From NCBI RefSeq assembly GCF_002208135.1, contig NZ_CP021646.1, positions 3,812,001 through 3,876,000 of the forward strand: DNA of 64,000 bases. Direction: 5' to 3'. The notes beneath the pieces were generated by a model. It saw nothing but the letters and a program-made list of their open reading frames with translations. It was not told the DNA's origin and made no database searches. Below, in pieces: positions 1 through 9,200 of the stretch. The number at the start of each line of letters is the position of its first letter. The stretch's first letter is position 1. Source of the stretch: Pseudoalteromonas piscicida. GTDB lineage: Bacteria; Pseudomonadota; Gammaproteobacteria; Enterobacterales; Alteromonadaceae. The translations under genes were made by a program, and so were the position numbers.

Positions 1-311
1 TCCCACTCTTTACGTTCAAAATAACTTGAGATCTTATGGGTAGGTAATTTTCCTAGGGATACTGGTATATTCCCCGACTTTGTGATGCCCTTACCCACAG
101 ATGCGTTAAAACTGTTAGAAAAGTTAGGGCTAAGTTCCTCACGTGCTGACTCATTATTGAAAACAATCACGCCTTTGTAGAGGTAGCAGAATTGATTATT
201 GTGCGATTCAGGTGTTAACACACCGACTCTTTTAGAAGTTAATTTTTCATTTTGTGTACTTACACATCCCGATAAAATAACAATTAGAGAAATTAATATG
301 GTGCGTAACAT
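1..311 (-). CDS. Putative lipoprotein in an integron cassette (3' part outside the window)
   Basis: An open frame starts with ATG at 309-311 and runs off the left edge, giving about 103 codons here. The first residues read MLRTILISLIVILSGC, a short hydrophobic signal with an LSGC lipobox, so the product should be lipidated at Cys16. A good ribosome site (AAAGGAG) sits 6 bases before the ATG. The start lies only 17 bases beyond the outer end of the attC site at 328-456, on the same strand, which is how the next cassette in an integron array begins. I do not recognise the family; no catalytic motif is visible in the part present. Confidence 0.7.
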   Translation of the reverse strand, partial: MLRTILISLIVILSGCVSTQNEKLTSKRVGVLTPESHNNQFCYLYKGVIVFNNESAREELSPNFSNSFNASVGKGITKSGNIPVSLGKLPTHKISSYFERKEW

Positions 312-327
312 CTAAACTCCTTTAGGG

Positions 328-456
328 GTATAACGCCGCGTTAAGTAGTGAGCAACGCCACCACGAAATCTAAACATACCACCTTAAACACAAAACCCAA
401 CGATGGAATGAAAAATGCCATGCGTTGGGAGTCTGTCTTAAACGCTTTGTTATGCG
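328..456 (-). other. attC: Integron attC recombination site (VCR-like)
   Basis: Read on the minus strand the site opens with R'' GCATAAC (449-455), followed by L'' TTTAAG, and ends with L' CTTAAC and R' GTTATAC (328-334). The two ends are imperfect inverted repeats. Inside, CCCAACG at 396-402 pairs with CGTTGGG at 423-429. The total length is about 128 bp, close to the usual length of Vibrio cholerae VCR sites, and the GGTGG and TTTTGTGTTTAAG segments also resemble VCRs. It directly follows the stop codon of the kinase-like gene, as expected for the 3' end of a cassette. Confidence 0.75.
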
Positions 457-459
457 ATT

Positions 460-987
460 TTACCCAACGTGTGCTACAACCTTATGTGCTACTTGATTTG
501 CCGGTTCATGTGAATTATCTATTGAAAGTAGATTTTCATGTCTAATACCAACAAACTTCATTTCAGTCAGCAACTTATTCATAGTATCTAAGCACGATAG
601 TTTATACGAATTTACTCGTTCATCTGACTGCGACCTTTCTCTGATGATGTCGTGACTTGGGTTCAAGTGAACTGGATAAACCTCAATTCCATTGTCCGCA
701 AAGAACTCTAGGTATTTATTAATTTCAACCGCATCACTTTCAAAGCAAGTCATATATGTCATAACTAGATGGGTAACACCTATTTCTTGAGCTTTAGCTA
801 TCGTTGTTCTACGAATTTGATTCGTGAAATCAAAGAAGTCCTTATCACCAAATTCATCGTAAATTGACAGACTTAAGTCTACTGCCAAATGGTTATGAAA
901 AAGCTTATAACCAAAATGCTCAGCTAACTCTTTGGCTACTGTTAATTTTCCCGCTGCTGGCGCTCCATGCAACCATACTAACTTCAT
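460..987 (-). CDS. P-loop kinase-like protein, integron cassette gene
   Basis: This 175-residue protein begins MKLVWLHG and has a Walker A motif GAPAAGKLT at residues 8-16, typical of small P-loop kinases and AAA-type ATPases that act on small molecules. The rest is alpha/beta with no further motif that fixes the substrate. A longer frame begins 12 codons upstream at 1023, but the ATG at 985-987 has an AAGGA ribosome site at the right distance, and the upstream frame would run into the integron core site, so the shorter start is preferred. The gene fills one cassette: core site at 1015-1021, gene, attC at 328-456. Function is unknown; nucleotide or sugar kinase is a guess. Confidence 0.75.
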   Translation of the reverse strand: MKLVWLHGAPAAGKLTVAKELAEHFGYKLFHNHLAVDLSLSIYDEFGDKDFFDFTNQIRRTTIAKAQEIGVTHLVMTYMTCFESDAVEINKYLEFFADNGIEVYPVHLNPSHDIIRERSQSDERVNSYKLSCLDTMNKLLTEMKFVGIRHENLLSIDNSHEPANQVAHKVVAHVG

Positions 988-1014
988 ACTACTATCCTTG
1001 ATATTGTGCAAATC

Positions 1015-1021
1015 GCATAAC
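1015..1021 (-). other. Integron core site (GTTATGC), possible attI junction
   Basis: On the minus strand GTTATGC marks the left border of the first visible cassette, 28 bases before the kinase start. The bases upstream (AT-rich, ending in CTAAAAT) do not form the L' arm expected of an attC, so this may be the attI-cassette junction. A degenerate upstream attC is the alternative. Only the 7-base core is clear. Confidence 0.4.
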
Positions 1022-1334
1022 ATTTTAGTATTTATGCGACACGCAGTTTGTGTTGCATAATCGCTTGTTGGACTGAGCCGCTACCCGCTCGATGTCTTAG
1101 AGTTGGTGTTATTTATGCTAAGGGAATTTGCTTTTTGGACGCTCTCACTTTCCTAGCCAGTGTATTCAGTTTAGCTAGTGTTATGTAAGCTTTCCCTGCA
1201 TTGCTCAGCGCTCATTATGTATTCATTACACCTAAATTTACCTTAATAAGCAATTATATTTTTTAGCGTACAGAGGCCGCTAGCCTGAGCAATTAAGCAG
1301 GTTAACTAATTGATTTTGAGCAGCTATCAAGCTG
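1022..1334. other. Non-coding region, integron platform scar
   Basis: No credible gene is visible on either strand over about 310 bases. The position, between the core site and the integrase remnant, is where the integrase N-terminal part and cassette promoter would be expected. I see no translated match to an IntI N-terminus, so that part appears deleted or replaced rather than merely frameshifted. Confidence 0.4.
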
Positions 1335-1500
1335 CTAACTCTTTCGCTCTACTTTGGTCGTTGTTGCATCTAACTTGAATACGCCAATTAGCCGCAAGAT
1401 ACCTACCTTACAATGCTGACAAGGCCAATGCGGTATCAGTGTCACGTTTTCTTTCTTTGGCCTCTCCACTTTACCTGTGTGTGACTCTTGTGACTTTATT
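1335..1500 (-). pseudogene. Gene fragment with a CxxC motif, possibly a transposase C-terminus
   Basis: A minus-strand frame ending at a TAG at 1335-1337 translates to a basic, coding-like stretch with a WPCQHCKVG segment and a C-terminus rich in Lys, Thr and Arg. A CxxC zinc-knuckle-like pair near the C-terminus is seen in several transposase families, including IS91-like ones, but I cannot assign it with confidence. It has no start codon in context and overlaps the integrase fragment on the other strand, so it is at best debris of an insertion that disrupted the integrase. Confidence 0.25.
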
Positions 1501-1677
1501 AATGCTAACTTTCGCTTGCGACATTTATTTGCTACTCATTTACTACAAAGTGGTGCAGATATCAGAACCGTGCAGGCTCAACTTGGTCATTCCGATGTAA
1601 AGACAACGCAAATATATACTCATGTTTTACAGCTAAGCGTAAACGGTGTTGTTAGCCCTTTTAGCAAAGTTTTCTAG
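1477..1677 (+). pseudogene. intI: Integron integrase, C-terminal fragment
   Basis: The translation from about residue 12 reads as the C-terminal catalytic part of a tyrosine recombinase: an LRHLFATHL box (the H of the HxxR region), then [19 protein letters not shown] and QIYTHVLQ with the nucleophile tyrosine, then a VVSPF tail typical of integron integrases. The N-terminal domains, the first catalytic Arg and the IntI-specific additional domain are absent. The GTG at 1477 is only the edge of the open frame; homology seems to start near 1510. Polarity is opposite to the cassettes, as expected for intI. It is almost certainly non-functional. Confidence 0.7.
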
Positions 1678-1797
1678 CTTGTTATAGGCCAAAAACGAGT
1701 TACGCCTGCGGGTTCGTTTCTGACTCATACACAACGGTGATATTTGATTGAGCCCTGTTAGTAAAGACTAACAGATCACATTAAGACGTATTCAGAT

Positions 1798-1825
1798 AAA
1801 GGGCTTAATTGCCCTTTATTTTTTC
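1798..1825. terminator. Stem-loop with T-run, end of DUF2057 gene
   Basis: AAAGGGC at 1798-1804 pairs with GCCCTTT at 1811-1817; the loop contains the stop codon of the minus-strand gene. The T-run is stronger on the plus strand (ATTTTTT), weaker on the minus strand. Confidence 0.5.
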
Positions 1826-2413
1826 CAAAAACAACCGTTTTTGTTCTGGGGTTGCTTGTTGCCACCAATAGTCCAGCATGCCAACCACATCTGGATGTGC
1901 TGATTTAGGCGCCGCTGGCGTAACGGCTCGTGTGGTAGTACTTGGCGTTGAATAACGTGGTGCAGTGGGTGTTGAAGGCTCACTTGCTATCGCTTCCGTT
2001 ACTCTTGGTCTTTCTTGTGTCACCACCAATGTTGTCGCTAACGATTCATTGGGTGCTTGCAACATAATCAATGGCTGATCTGCAAATGCCTTTGCCGCAA
2101 CCACGTTGTCAGGTCTGTTAAATTCAACCTGATACTCGCCGTCTTGATCGATACTTACTTTCGCCCAGAATGGCTTCGACTCGATGGTTTCGTGGTCGTC
2201 ATAGCCCACTTCATACAAGTCGGTGTAACGCATTTTGACCGCATACTCCCCTTTGGCTAAGTCCAACTCTCGCACTTTGGAGAAGAATGAGTGTTCAATG
2301 GTTTTATCATCAACTTGCAAGGGAATAATTTCTTCAGGAAAACTTAGCAACGCAGCCTGTGAAAGCGGTGACAACAGTAAAACAGCGGTCGCAAGCGTAT
2401 ATTTTAAGCGCAT
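1805..2413 (-). CDS. DUF2057 (YccT-like) periplasmic protein
   Basis: This 202-residue protein has a clear signal peptide (residues 1-20, cleavage after LSQA) and the fold signature of the DUF2057/UPF0319 family, whose E. coli member YccT has been linked to inhibition of curli assembly. The N-terminal core, with its conserved tyrosine-aspartate stretch around residues 63-75, is family-like. It is followed by a Pro/Thr/Ser/Ala-rich linker near residues 140-170 and a short helical tail. The start is supported by AAGGAGT upstream of the ATG at 2411-2413. It stands alone, convergent with the integron scar. The precise role here is not known. Confidence 0.75.
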   Translation of the reverse strand: MRLKYTLATAVLLLSPLSQAALLSFPEEIIPLQVDDKTIEHSFFSKVRELDLAKGEYAVKMRYTDLYEVGYDDHETIESKPFWAKVSIDQDGEYQVEFNRPDNVVAAKAFADQPLIMLQAPNESLATTLVVTQERPRVTEAIASEPSTPTAPRYSTPSTTTRAVTPAAPKSAHPDVVGMLDYWWQQATPEQKRLFLEKIKGN

Positions 2414-2586
2414 CTATTCACTCCTTCGTGAGTACCAAATCATTATACCTTGATGAGATTACTGCATACCTACGCATATCTCTACCCTTTTAATTGATGC
2501 GCAGTGGGATAACGCATCAAATCTATTGAGTCTCCTTGAGAGTTAGCTATGCTAGAGCAATTCAATATGCCAGATAAGGAAGGACC

Positions 2587-2958
2587 ATGAGTTCAGAAAC
2601 TATTTTTACCAAAATTATTAATCGAGAGATCCCAGCAGATATCGTTTACGAAGATGAACATGCACTCGCGTTTAGAGACATTAATCCACAGGCGCCATTC
2701 CATGTCTTAGTTATTCCTAAAACAGCAATTGCGACCATCAACGACGTGACTGAAGAAAACGCTCATCTTGTTGGTCATTTATATGTTGTTGCCGCCAAAT
2801 TAGCGAAAGAACACGGCTTTGCAGAAGATGGTTATCGTGTAGTGATGAACTGTAATGATCATGGTGGTCAAACCGTATATCACCTTCATCTACATGTATT
2901 AGCTGGAAAAGAAATGGGCTGGCCACCTTATCAAGATACGAAAAAAGTACCACTTTAG
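2587..2958 (+). CDS. hinT: HIT family protein HinT (purine nucleoside phosphoramidase)
   Basis: This 123-residue protein shows the histidine triad HxHxHxx as HLHLHVL at residues 99-105, preceded by the G-G-Q-T-V segment and by the N-terminal [17 protein letters not shown] that defines the HinT branch. HinT hydrolyses adenosine 5'-phosphoramidates and acyl-adenylates in the cytoplasm. Length and both ends agree with the family. AAGGAAGGA lies just upstream of the ATG. It is a single gene with its own short leader; nothing unusual is seen. Confidence 0.93.
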   Translation: MSSETIFTKIINREIPADIVYEDEHALAFRDINPQAPFHVLVIPKTAIATINDVTEENAHLVGHLYVVAAKLAKEHGFAEDGYRVVMNCNDHGGQTVYHLHLHVLAGKEMGWPPYQDTKKVPL

Positions 2959-3186
2959 ATTATTCTCTGTTAAGCAATGTAAATGAGTAAGTTATTAACA
3001 GAAATCGTTAAAAGCTTACTTATTTCAATAAATTACATTTAAATGCATATTCTGTACATAATTTCGATTTATTATTTCGCTTTGTCATATAGCGGGTTTC
3101 TCTATCTTATACTAAAAATTCTAATACAAAAGGTCTGAATCCCATGTTAGCATTGATAAATCGGAAAAATTAGAGTGTGTCCTAAA

Positions 3187-3843
3187 ATGAGCAGTAGTGC
3201 TTTTTTGTTATTAGATAAAGAGCCGGTTAACACCATTGGTATCAATGTGTTACAACCTTTGTTAAAAACCCAAGGGTTGGATGTTACAACTGGAACTGAT
3301 ATCTCAGATGTGCCAGAAGGCACTCGATTACTTTTCATCGAAACTGCAGTGAACGATTCTTGGGGAAAATTAAAAGAACAACTCGTCAACCTCAAAGTCA
3401 AATGCGATATCGTGCTGTTCAACTTAGATGAAAATCCGGAGCTTGCCAATCGTGCGCTGCTAAGCGGTATTCGCGGTGTATTCTACACGACAGATAACGC
3501 CGATGTGCTAATGAAAGGGATCCGGTTGTTGCTTGAAGATCAACTTTGGTATCGCCGTGACGTGATGTGTAATGTGTTAAATCGCATGCTGCAATTTAAT
3601 AAAGATGCATTACATAAACTAACCGAAGGTGATATCGAACCTGTGAAACTCACTAAGCGAGAAAAAGCAATTATCGCGCTCATGAGTAAAGGTGCGAAAA
3701 ACAAAGAGATCGCTGAAGAACTAAATATCAGTCCTCATACGGTGAAAACGCATCTATACAGTGCATTTCGTAAAACCAAATGTCGTAACCGTATAGAACT
3801 TCTTTCTTGGGCTCAGCAGAATATTCCTGACGAAATTCGCTAA
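3187..3843 (+). CDS. LuxR-type regulator of the CsgD/VpsT kind
   Basis: This 218-residue protein has an N-terminal receiver-like domain (about 1-140) lacking the acidic pocket and phospho-Asp of true response regulators, and a C-terminal LuxR helix-turn-helix (about 153-210) with LTKREKAII and NKEIAEELNISPHTVKTH. Between them is WYRR at residues 121-124, where CsgD/VpsT proteins carry their W[FLT][TS]R or YxxR motif; in VpsT this motif binds cyclic di-GMP. It therefore probably controls biofilm or surface genes, with or without c-di-GMP. A GTG at 3175 is in frame upstream, but neither start has a strong ribosome site. It lies before a hybrid histidine kinase on the same strand. Confidence 0.8.
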   Translation: MSSSAFLLLDKEPVNTIGINVLQPLLKTQGLDVTTGTDISDVPEGTRLLFIETAVNDSWGKLKEQLVNLKVKCDIVLFNLDENPELANRALLSGIRGVFYTTDNADVLMKGIRLLLEDQLWYRRDVMCNVLNRMLQFNKDALHKLTEGDIEPVKLTKREKAIIALMSKGAKNKEIAEELNISPHTVKTHLYSAFRKTKCRNRIELLSWAQQNIPDEIR

Positions 3844-3992
3844 GTTTCATATCGAACCTGCTCACGCAAGTTGGCGAGGGGAAGACAGCGCTGACATTAT
3901 GATATCGGCGCTTCTCTCGGTTATACACTTTACTGCCTTACCGAATCCCTCTATGCTAAGTTTTTATCGCAACTGAAAGCAATTTTAGGTAC

Positions 3993-6152
3993 ATGCTCGA
4001 CCCAAAAACCCTCTACCTAACCAGTCTCGTCATGACTGCAATGATGGCACTCCTTACTTTTTTAACGTGGCGAGCGAATAAAAGCACTCCCGGAACACTG
4101 CTCTATATTTTTTACCCTCTGGTTTTGCTCTGTGCGATTTCTTCCTTTGCATTACACGGCTATTTTGACAATTGGGAAACCATCCCCATAGCAAATACCT
4201 TGCTATTCGCGGCTTCCATCATCCACTGCATGGCGATAAGGCAATTTTTAGGGATTAAAGGTCCGTCCTTTAAAATATTTCTCGGCGTTACCGCTGGGCT
4301 TTTCATCTTATTGATGTACAGCAGTATTTTCTCTCCAAACCTAAGAGACAGGATTCTTATCTCGGACTTACAGCATCTAGCTGAAGCCGCGCTACTGCTG
4401 TATTTCTTTAGTCGCTTTGCACGAAATAAATACCCTAACGGCAGCATAGTCTATATCACTATTCTACTTATTATCTTGGTGATATTTACAGGCAGAACCC
4501 TACTAATGGGAGAGGTCACGCATTTCACACTTTTCAAAGAGAACTGGTTTAGCATCACTATTTTTTTCAATGGCGTCCTTGCACCCATTTTTTATGCAAC
4601 GGGTATGGCGCTGTTATGTAACGAGCAAAGAGAACAAAACCTTAATAAATTAGCATTAAAGGCACAACAGGACCTAGAGCTGCGCGGCATGTTTTTATCA
4701 ACGATCAGTCATGAGATACGAACCCCGCTTAACGGCATTTTAGGTAGCGCCCAACTTGTATTGGGACGCACCAGAGATAGTCGCAACAAGGCCTACTGTG
4801 AGGCCATCGTAAACTCTGCTGAATCGCTAAACTTACTGATTGATAAAGTACTAGACTACGCCAGTTTGGAGCAAAGTGATGAAGCCTTGTACGAAGAGGA
4901 TGTTGAGCTTAGAAGTTGGCTACAGAATCTTTGCTTGCTGCTAAGCCCTCTTGCGGAACAAAAAAAACTGCACTTTGAATTGGTGTACGAGCTGCCCGAT
5001 CAAGTGTGCTATTACTTTGACCAACAAAAGCTGAGACAAATTCTTATCAACCTTGTTGGTAATGCCATTAAGTTCACCGACAAAGGGGAAGTAAAGCTCA
5101 AAGTTGAGATTTTAAAAGACCAACAAATTGAGCATAAAGTGCGTTTTAGTATCACGGACTCGGGGCCAGGTATTGATAGTGAAGATATTAATAAACTGAC
5201 CGAGCCTTACGTACAAAGTAGTGCAGGTAAAGTTAAGGGTGGCACAGGCTTAGGGCTTGCTATTACCAGTCGCCTACTCAACCGCTTGAATTCACAACTG
5301 GAGATCCAAAGCGAGCTAAACAAAGGCAGTACATTTAGTTTTGATTTACTGCTAAACATTGGTGAGCTGAGCTTAGTTGAACAGCGCCCGCAGCACGATA
5401 ACTGTATTACCGGTTTAAAAGTACTTTTGGTAGAAGATCTAGACCTCAACCAAAAAATCGCTATTGAGTTTATGGCCGAAGACGAACATAAGGTTAAATT
5501 GGCAACCAATGGTAAAAGTGCCATCGAGATGCTAACCCAGCACCATTTCGATGTGGTGTTGTTAGACATGAATTTACCCGATCTTTCAGGGCAAGAAGTA
5601 CTAAAGCAGCTACAAAACTGTGAGCATAAAAACAAACGAACTCCTTTCCTAGCCTTTACTGCCAGCCTCAGCCCGGACGAGGTAAAAGAATACTTAGCGC
5701 TTGGCATTCGCGATATTGTTGGCAAACCGATAAAGCAAGAAAAATTACGCCAAGCACTTAGCGAGTCACAGTCTCCGAAACAAGCCAATGTCAGTGTGGA
5801 ATTGCCCGATATCCTGTACGATGAAACGGCTGTAAATGCCCTAAAATCTGGATTTAGTGAAGATGAAGTTTCCTCGATTTACAACGAGTTTGTGTTGTCG
5901 GCTCGTAATAAACTCATCCATATTCAGCAGTTATTAGAACAAGACGAAGATCAATGTATCAGGCAGCTTCACCGTCAAGCCAGTACTGCGTTACAACTAG
6001 GGTTTAACCGCTATGGCTCAAACTTGAAAAAGGCAGAGCGCCGCTTATTGGATGGCAAAACCTGTCATGATGAACTCACAGAAGCCATGTCGTTATGGCA
6101 AGATAGCCTTGCAGCTTATCTCCACTTTGTTCGTAAAGAAGCGATGGGTTAA
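3993..6152 (+). CDS. Hybrid sensor histidine kinase with receiver and degenerate Hpt domain
   Basis: This is a 719-residue membrane kinase. Residues 1-215 form about seven hydrophobic segments with little periplasmic sequence. A short coiled coil leads to a HisKA domain with the phospho-acceptor His240 in FLSTISHEIRTPLNG, then a HATPase domain with N (NLVGNAIKF), DSGPGI and GGTGLGLAI boxes. A receiver domain follows at about 480-595 with Asp525 in VVLLDMNLPD. The C-terminal about 110 residues are helical and look like an Hpt domain, with LHRQAS in place of the usual HxxKG. No cognate regulator is adjacent except the LuxR-type gene upstream, which lacks a phospho-Asp. The signal sensed is unknown. 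Confidence 0.85.
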   Translation: MLDPKTLYLTSLVMTAMMALLTFLTWRANKSTPGTLLYIFYPLVLLCAISSFALHGYFDNWETIPIANTLLFAASIIHCMAIRQFLGIKGPSFKIFLGVTAGLFILLMYSSIFSPNLRDRILISDLQHLAEAALLLYFFSRFARNKYPNGSIVYITILLIILVIFTGRTLLMGEVTHFTLFKENWFSITIFFNGVLAPIFYATGMALLCNEQREQNLNKLALKAQQDLELRGMFLSTISHEIRTPLNGILGSAQLVLGRTRDSRNKAYCEAIVNSAESLNLLIDKVLDYASLEQSDEALYEEDVELRSWLQNLCLLLSPLAEQKKLHFELVYELPDQVCYYFDQQKLRQILINLVGNAIKFTDKGEVKLKVEILKDQQIEHKVRFSITDSGPGIDSEDINKLTEPYVQSSAGKVKGGTGLGLAITSRLLNRLNSQLEIQSELNKGSTFSFDLLLNIGELSLVEQRPQHDNCITGLKVLLVEDLDLNQKIAIEFMAEDEHKVKLATNGKSAIEMLTQHHFDVVLLDMNLPDLSGQEVLKQLQNCEHKNKRTPFLAFTASLSPDEVKEYLALGIRDIVGKPIKQEKLRQALSESQSPKQANVSVELPDILYDETAVNALKSGFSEDEVSSIYNEFVLSARNKLIHIQQLLEQDEDQCIRQLHRQASTALQLGFNRYGSNLKKAERRLLDGKTCHDELTEAMSLWQDSLAAYLHFVRKEAMG

Positions 6153-6284
6153 GCGTCATTAAACGCATGTTGTTCGACATCATAATAAAACTTGTTCATG
6201 CTAAGTGAGAATTTACATTAACGCTAATTTAACCGAGGCAAATCACTGGCCTTGGGCAATAACTATAAAATTAAGGGAACATCT

Positions 6285-9200
6285 ATGTCATTTTTTAAAT
6301 CACCATTAGCCATCGCTATTGGTGCTGCTGTGATTGGTTTGGCCCAGCCAGCCGTCGCTGACGATGCCATTACAGCCACGCAAGCAGAAGAAAAGTCAAC
6401 CAAAGGCTGGGATGTGCTCAACCCACCTGGTGAAAAACAAACCATCACCATTGATACCAACGAAACCACATGGAGTAACTTAGATGTTAGTCCTGATGGT
6501 AAACACATCGTCTTTGATATGCTTGGCGACCTTTACATCATGCCAATTGCCGGTGGTAAAGCAACGGCATTAACATCGGACATGGGCTGGAACATTCAAC
6601 CTAAGTTTTCGCCTGATGGCAAACACATCGCATTTATCTCCGATCGCGCAGGCGGTGATAACCTGTGGGTGATGGATGTAGATGGGCAAAATCTGCGTCA
6701 GGTGTCAAAAGAAGTAAATAATATCGTTCACAACCCGGCATGGTCACCTGATGGTCAATACATTGCAGTGAAGCAAGGTCAAGTAACGGGGCGTACCATC
6801 CCGGGCGGCTCTATTCGTATGTATCACATCAGCGGTGGTAAAGGCGTGTTGGTTCGCGAGCGTTTACATGGCGCAAAATCGCAAAAGAACGTTGCAGAGC
6901 CTGCTTTTTCTCACGATGGTAAGAAAATCTATTACTCAGTTGATGCTACCTCTGGCGTGCGCTGGGAATATAACAAAAACTCGCTCGACGCTGTTTTCGA
7001 AATTCGCAGTTGGGATTTAGCAACCGGTGAAGAAGAGACTGTGATCCGTGGTGCTGGCGGTGCTATTCGTCCAACCGTAAGTCCTGATGGTAAATCTATT
7101 GCGTTTGTTAAACGTGAAGATAACGGCAATGAAATGATCGGTGCTTTATATATTAAAGATTTACACTCGGGCGTCGAAACTCGTGTTTATGCCGGCCTTG
7201 ATCGCGATTTACAAGAAGCAAATGGCGCACATGGTAACACGCCTTCTTTTGCTTACACACCAGATGGTAAATCCCTCGTTTTTTGGGCGAAAGGGGTATT
7301 CAACCGCGTCAATATTGCATCGCACGAGGTCAACGTCATCCCTACTCGCGTTGTCGCTGAAAAACAGATCACACCGGCACTGCGCTTTGCGGTAGATGTC
7401 GCGCCTGACACCTTTAAAGTCAAACTTGCACGCTGGTCTCAAATTTCTCCTGATGGTGAAACTGCACTATTCCAAGCGCTTGGCTACCTTTACGTAAAAG
7501 ACATTGCGTCAGGTAAAGTAAAACGCCTCACTAAGCAAACCGACCACTTTGAGTTCTACCCAAGCTACTCTCGCGATGGTAAGTCTATCGTTTACACAAC
7601 TTGGAATGATAAAGAATTAGGTGCTATACGTGTTGTTTCTGCAAGCGGTGGTAAAGGCAAAGTGATCACTAAAGAGCCTGGTCACTATATCTCACCAAGC
7701 TTTTCACCAAATGGCAAAAACGTGCTATTTAAAAAGGTAACCGGTGGCTACTTGCTCAGCGGTGACTGGTCAATGCATCCGGGGATTTATCTAGTTGATG
7801 CCAACGGCGGTGAAGCAAAACGCATTATTAAAAATGGCGATAACCCACACTTTGGGGCAGACTCAGAACGCATTTACTTCTCAACTATGAGTGATGAAAC
7901 ACACCGTGAACTAAAGAGTGTTAACCTCAATGGTCAAGAAGAACGTAGCCACTTCAAAGGCGATTATGTCTTCGACTTTAAAGTCTCTCCAAATGGCCAA
8001 TACGTGGCATTTATCGAGCATTTCAATACGTTTGTTGCACCTTTCACCAGTACAGGTAAAACGTTGTCAATTAACAAGGGGGAGAAAGCTTTCCCAGTTA
8101 AGCAAGTGTCAAAGTACTCTGGTGACTTCCTAAATTGGAAAGCAGACAGCAGCGCGCTAACGTGGGCATTTGGTCCCACACTTTATCAGCGCAAATTGAC
8201 TGATACTTTCGCTTTCGTTGATGGTGCATCTGACAACACTGACGAGCTAACGGCTGAAGGCATCGACTTAAGTTTTGAGCAAAAAGCAGATAAGCCAGAA
8301 GGTATGATTGCGCTAGTTGGCGGTAAAGTAGTGACCATGCGTAACGCCGAGAACGAACAAGAAATCATCGACAATGGTGTGATCCTAATCAAAGAGAACC
8401 GCATCGTTGCGGTAGGTAAGCAAGGAGAACTAGACATTCCTAGCACAGCTAAAGTAATGGATATTAGCGGTAAAACCGTGATCCCCGGCCTTATCGATGC
8501 CCACGCACATGGCAGTTACGGTAGCTATAACCTGCAGCCACAACAGAACTGGAACCAATATTCGAACCTCAGCTTTGGTGTGACGACTATCCATGATCCA
8601 TCAAATAACTCTGCCGAGGTATTCTCTATGGCAGAATTACAAAGAACGGGATTAACAGTCGCGCCAAGAACCTATTCTGTTGGTCGTATTTTATATGCTG
8701 GCCACGCGCCGGGTTATAAGACACCAATCAGTAATCTTGAAGACGCTGAGTTCCACGTTAAACGCCTAAAAGACGCGGGTGCTATTTCAGTGAAGAGTTA
8801 CAACCACCCTCGCCGAGAGACACGTCAGCAAGTATTAGAAGCGGCGAAGAACATGGAAATCATGGTTGTGCCTGAGGGTGGTTCAAAGTTCCAACACAAC
8901 ATGAACATGATAGTTGATGGTCACACCGGTGTTGAACACGCGCTACCGATCCCGAATATTTACTCTGATATCGAACAAATGTGGGGACAAACAAACGTTG
9001 GCTTTACTCCAACTTTCGTTGTTGCCTATGGCGGTATCTCTGGTGAAGAGTACTGGTACCAACACACTAATGTATGGGAAAACGAGCGTTTGATGAGCTT
9101 CGTCCCTGAGTATGTGGTAAAGCCGAGATCAATTCGTCCAAGCAAAGCACCTGAGCGTCACTATAATCATATCAATGTCGCTAAAACTGCGAAACAACTT

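Larger units (their letters stand above)
1..1677. mobile_element. Integron remnant: cassette array plus broken integrase
   Basis: The pieces are laid out as in an integron. Cassette genes on the minus strand run leftwards from a core site at 1015-1021. A VCR-like attC lies between the two cassette genes. The C-terminal part of a tyrosine integrase of the IntI type lies on the opposite strand at 1477-1677, pointing away from the cassettes. The array continues beyond the left edge. The N-terminal two thirds of the integrase are missing, so this integron cannot make its own recombinase unless another copy exists elsewhere. What is seen: the order, strands and motifs. What is inferred: that they once formed one unit. 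Confidence 0.65.

Noticed and set aside
348..545. 65-codon plus-strand open frame
   Set aside because: It lies across the attC site and the end of the kinase gene on the other strand; palindromic attC sequence often gives spurious frames.
1477..1677. Intact small phage-type integrase
   Set aside because: Only the C-terminal catalytic half is present; the first catalytic Arg and N-terminal domain are missing.
5207..5788. 193-codon minus-strand open frame inside the histidine kinase gene
   Set aside because: The plus-strand gene has well-defined HATPase and receiver motifs here; the reverse frame is Ser/Cys-rich and motif-free, as shadows usually are.
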